From assembly GCA_964017235.1 (NCBI GenBank), contig OZ024930.1, positions 24,680,614-24,744,613 on the forward strand: DNA of 64,000 bases, in the 5' to 3' direction. Made by a program: the position numbers and the translations under genes. Source of the DNA: Sabellastarte sp. h YS-2021 (taxonomy: Eukaryota > Annelida > Polychaeta > Sabellida > Sabellidae). The notes beneath the pieces were generated by a model. It saw only the letters and a list, made by a program, of their open reading frames with translations, was not told the DNA's origin and ran no database searches. Positions 61,187-64,000 of this stretch are shown in pieces; position 1 is the first letter of the stretch; the number at the start of each line of letters is the position of its first letter.

Positions 61187-63242
61187 CTCCTCCAAAGCCT
61201 CACTCAGTCCACCAGTAGGAAGTCGCCTCCGTTCTTTCAAGAGAGACTGGCTAATAAACAAATGTTCTCAAAACGTGTTAAACATTATCACCAATGGCTA
61301 CGTTCTGCCATTCCGTTCAAAGCCAAACTTGATCAGATTTCCTCTGATTCTATCAGAGTACAAGGCCCAACAAAAAGACCAAGCCTTGGCCACTTGTATC
61401 CAGTCTGTCTTGTCAAAGAACGCTATCGAAAGGGTGGAAAACGTAAAATCTCTCGGGTTTTACAGTCGCCTGTTCCTAGTACCCAAGCCTCACCAAAGGT
61501 GGAGGCCAGTCATAGACTTAAGCAGGCTCAACACTTTTCTACATGTAGAAAAGTTCAAAATGGAAACCCCGGAGTCCATCAGGACTTCCCTGGTCCCAGG
61601 GGAGTGGGTATCATCGATAGACCTGTCAGACGCATACCTTCACATCCCCATCCATCCAAACTCAAGGAAGTACCTAAGGTTTTGCTACAAGGCCCAGGTG
61701 TTCCAGTTCACCTCCCTATCTTTCGGACTGGCCACAGCCCCCCAGGTCTTTACGATGATCGTAAAGGAAGTGAAACTAATGGCTCTCTCAAGAGGACTCA
61801 GAATTCACCAATACCTGGACGACTGGCTGATCAGGTCCCAGTCTCAGGAGGAATCCCAAAGGGACACACAGGCAGTGGTAGACCTAACCCAATCCTTGGG
61901 TTGGATAATCAACCGAGAAAAATCAGAACTGAAACCTACTCAGGTGTTTTCGTTCGTGGGCTACGAATACCACCTAGATTCAGCCCTTGTAAGACCCACT
62001 CACGAGAGATGGCTCAAACTTCAGGATTTGATCCTACGACTCAAGTCAAAACGTGTTTTGACTGCAAGATGTTTGATGTCTCTAATTGGGTTGCTAGCCT
62101 CAACGGAGAAAATGGTCCCGGAGGGACGCCTTCACATGAGACCCTTTCAGTTTCATCTCAAGGAGCACTGGAGATATCCTCAGTCACTGGACAACCTCCT
62201 TCCTTGGACAGAAGCCATTGTAGCCCACCTAGATTGGTGGCAAAACCCCACAAATGTGATGAAAGGCGCAGACCTTCATCCCAAGGACCACAGTATCCAA
62301 CTCTTTACCGACGCCTCAAACGAAGGTTGGGGCGCTCACTTAGATCAAAATTCTACAAAAGGGCTGTGGTCAGAGCGGGAAAAAAGGCTACACATAAATG
62401 TCCTGGAATTGAAGGCGGTCTCCCTGGCCCTTCGAGACTTCAAGGACCAGTGCCAGAATCAAACAGTGTTAGTTGCGACGGACAACTCAACAGTGGTAGC
62501 CTACATCAACAAGCAGGGGGGAACTCACTCAGCAGAGATGTGCACTCTCCTGTGGAAAATCATAACCTGGTGCCATCACTACCATATAACATTGAAGGCC
62601 AGGCACATTCCAGGGTGTCTGAATGTGATGGCCGACCTGCTATCCAGGTCCAACCAAGTGCAGTCAACAGAATGGTCTCTGCACCCACAGGTCTTCAAGC
62701 AAATCTGCCAGAAGTGGTTCACCCCTCATGTAGACTTATTCGCCACTCACCTGAATCACAAACTCCCTCTATATGTGTCTCCTATCCCAGACCCAAGGGC
62801 CTGGAACATAGATGCTCTGAACATAAACTGGACCAACCTCATGGCCTACGCCTACCCTCCTACGGCTCTCCTTCACAAGGTGATCCAAAAGATCAAGCAA
62901 TGCCATTGCCTGATCATCGTGATAGCCCCAGGCTGGCCAGGGATGCCCTGGTTTTGGGACCTAGTGCAGCTCTCAACAGAGATCCCACTACAACTCCCAG
63001 TGTCAACGACCCTACTCAAACAGTCCCACAAGTATGTGTTCCACAACAACCCACAACAGCTGAACCTCCACGCCTGGTGTCTAGGAGTGGACAACTCCAA
63101 GAACAAGGCTTCTCTGTGGAGGTGGCAGAGAGAATTGCTGCCCCTCAGCGGTCATCAACAAGGACCATCTACAGGTCAAAGTGGGCCCTATTTGAAAAAT
63201 GGTGCAGAGAAAATTCGGTGGATTTCTCCACTCCATCTGTGA
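60936..63242 (+). CDS. DIRS B2 reverse transcriptase-RNase H-methyltransferase-like polyprotein (intact)
   Basis: An uninterrupted 768-codon frame. The first 80 or so codons overlap the gag tail in a different frame, and the true entry is probably near 61140, reached by frameshifting or reinitiation. RT motifs: RLFLVPKPHQRWRPVIDLSR, SIDLSDAYLHIPIH, SFGLATAPQ, and IHQYLDDWLIR (about 61815). RNase H: LFTDASNEGWGAHLD, VLELKAVSLALRDF, ATDNSTVVAYINKQGG and NVMADLLSRS, so the four acidic positions are present. The methyltransferase-like (DAM-type) domain: VDLFATHLNHKLPLYVSPIP, RAWNIDALN and YAYPP, then APGWPGMPWFWDLV. After about 63100 the frame only reads through the start of the recombinase. The product makes cDNA from the element RNA. 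Confidence 0.88.
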   Translation: MRTSFSKKAPQKILRLSHPTRISPFVAPTRKEAPTGNAPMGAIPLKAVTNPFPREEENPTSEAPGVVFDPTIGEGGVETPLLNDSSKASLSPPVGSRLRSFKRDWLINKCSQNVLNIITNGYVLPFRSKPNLIRFPLILSEYKAQQKDQALATCIQSVLSKNAIERVENVKSLGFYSRLFLVPKPHQRWRPVIDLSRLNTFLHVEKFKMETPESIRTSLVPGEWVSSIDLSDAYLHIPIHPNSRKYLRFCYKAQVFQFTSLSFGLATAPQVFTMIVKEVKLMALSRGLRIHQYLDDWLIRSQSQEESQRDTQAVVDLTQSLGWIINREKSELKPTQVFSFVGYEYHLDSALVRPTHERWLKLQDLILRLKSKRVLTARCLMSLIGLLASTEKMVPEGRLHMRPFQFHLKEHWRYPQSLDNLLPWTEAIVAHLDWWQNPTNVMKGADLHPKDHSIQLFTDASNEGWGAHLDQNSTKGLWSEREKRLHINVLELKAVSLALRDFKDQCQNQTVLVATDNSTVVAYINKQGGTHSAEMCTLLWKIITWCHHYHITLKARHIPGCLNVMADLLSRSNQVQSTEWSLHPQVFKQICQKWFTPHVDLFATHLNHKLPLYVSPIPDPRAWNIDALNINWTNLMAYAYPPTALLHKVIQKIKQCHCLIIVIAPGWPGMPWFWDLVQLSTEIPLQLPVSTTLLKQSHKYVFHNNPQQLNLHAWCLGVDNSKNKASLWRWQRELLPLSGHQQGPSTGQSGPYLKNGAEKIRWISPLHL

Positions 63243-64000
63243 AACAAATCTCGGATTTTTTCATGTACCTGTACCAAGACTTAAACAGGCGCCCCTCGAC
63301 CATTGATGGTTACAGGACTGCAATCGTTGACACTTTGGGCCCAACGGCCCAACACATTGCACACAATGCAGACCGTCATAGGTTACTCTCCAGTTTTCAC
63401 AGGGATCGTCCTAAAAGTTCCAGAAATTTACCCAAGTGGAACCTTTCTATTGTCCTTAACGAGCTCACCAAAGCACCATTTGAGCCCATGAAAGACTCAG
63501 ACCTCAAACATCTTACTCTCAAAACTGCTTTCTTGCTAGCCTTGGCCTCCGGCAAGCGCCGCAGCGAAATCCATGCCTGGGTCGCAAACAAAGTATCTAA
63601 TTTAGGCCAATGGGAAAAGGTGGCCTTGTTCCCTTCTTCTGATTTCATAGCCAAAAACCAACTAGCAAGAGAAGGTTCTCAAAGTGTGTCACCAGTGACT
63701 ATCCCTGCTTTGACTACCATTGTCGATAGACAGTTTAAGGAAGACAGGACCCTGTGTCCCGTGCGGGCCCTGAGGTTTTATTTGGACCGAACTAAAGACC
63801 TGAGAGGGTCTCGTTCTCTCCTTTTCATCTCCTTTAAGAAAGGACATACCTCAGACATCAGACCCGCTACACTCTCTTCATGGTTGAAACAAACCATCCT
63901 ACTTTGTTACAAACAAGCAGATCAACAAGCCTTGGTCCAAGTTAAAGCGCATGACATCCGGGCCTTCGCGGCCTCTAAGGCCTTTTACGGTGGAGTATCG
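63050..64000 (+). CDS. DIRS B2 tyrosine recombinase (open, cut by window end)
   Basis: The frame overlaps the end of the RT gene, as usual in DIRS, and has no obvious ATG near its start. It reads SVEVAERIAAPQRSSTRTIY, then FMYLYQDLNRRPSTIDGYRT (N-terminal SAM-like domain), LALASGKRRSEIHAW (first catalytic Arg, about 63555), FISFKKGH (Lys) and QVKAHDIRAFAASKAF (His-x-x-Arg, 63950-63961). No stop or shift is seen up to the window end at the codons for GGVS. The His/Trp box and the nucleophile Tyr would follow within about 100 bp. In B1 that Tyr is Phe; whether B2 has Tyr cannot be seen here. Confidence 0.85.

Larger units (their letters stand above)
58662..64000 (+). mobile_element. DIRS-type retrotransposon copy B2, youngest-looking, right end outside window
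   Basis: The left end TTTTATTACGCTACAATAGC matches B1 at 22324. Gag, an uninterrupted RT-RNase H-methyltransferase ORF of 768 codons and an open tyrosine recombinase follow. It lacks the big deletions of B1. Only gag is damaged (two frameshifts). The recombinase is cut by the window end after the HxxR motif, so the His/Trp, the Tyr and the complementary region are not visible. It is the best candidate in the window for a recently active copy. Confidence 0.9.

Overview
The window looks like transposon-dense nuclear DNA of a marine invertebrate. A bivalve or other mollusc is my best guess. The guess rests on abundant DIRS retrotransposons, a PIF/Harbinger element, and Helitron-like non-autonomous elements carrying tandem arrays of the 'pearl'/HINE type described in molluscs. 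The few host exons are tiny, with AT-rich introns of several kb. I see no bacterial or organellar gene order, no rRNA gene and no CRISPR array. Boundaries were read by eye and are good to about 10 bp unless a duplicated target site fixes them.

The backbone is four DIRS-type tyrosine-recombinase retrotransposons, all on the + strand, from two alternating subfamilies. A1 is 1-6078 (left end outside the window), B1 22324-28597, A2 51771-58085 and B2 58662-64000 (right end outside). Each has the DIRS plan: inverted terminal repeats, a gag-like ORF with a Cys/His-rich N-terminus (missing in A2), reverse transcriptase-RNase H-methyltransferase-like, tyrosine recombinase, then an internal complementary region that joins the complements of both outer ends. 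A1, B1 and A2 are dead: stops, frameshifts, RT motif YLDD changed to CLDS in A2, recombinase Tyr changed to Phe in B1. B2 is nearly intact, with a 768-codon RT ORF and an open recombinase, but its gag has two frameshifts.

6649-19138 is one PIF/Harbinger element with TAA target duplications, swollen to 12.5 kb by nested insertions. It has a DDE transposase on the left (broken at the third catalytic residue), a MADF/Myb-like partner gene on the right, and between them a hAT-like fragment, several tandem arrays and a truncated LINE. A 679-bp deletion derivative of the same family (54552-55230, TTA target duplication) sits inside the RT of A2.

From 28.6 to 51 kb lies lower-density sequence. It holds five phase-compatible exons of a host gene on + (39709-47028), possibly the C-terminal end of a NOL8-like nucleolar protein, and Helitron-like elements with 147-bp or about 158-bp tandem units. 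It also holds hAT-type miniature elements, a tRNA-derived SINE head, a DIRS terminal-repeat-only relic, and several dispersed repeats. The elements are repeatedly nested: Helitron-like in array, DIRS in array, Harbinger miniature in DIRS, hAT miniature in DIRS.

The arrays at 10.9-15.0 kb, 19.95-21.24 kb and 35.3-36.6 kb share related monomers, so they appear to belong to one superfamily of modular elements. Most unusual are the gag-less A2 copy with its repeated GGTTACAGAG motif, the excess of the hexamer ACCGGT in A1, the 666-bp higher-order repeat, and the shared monomer mosaics.
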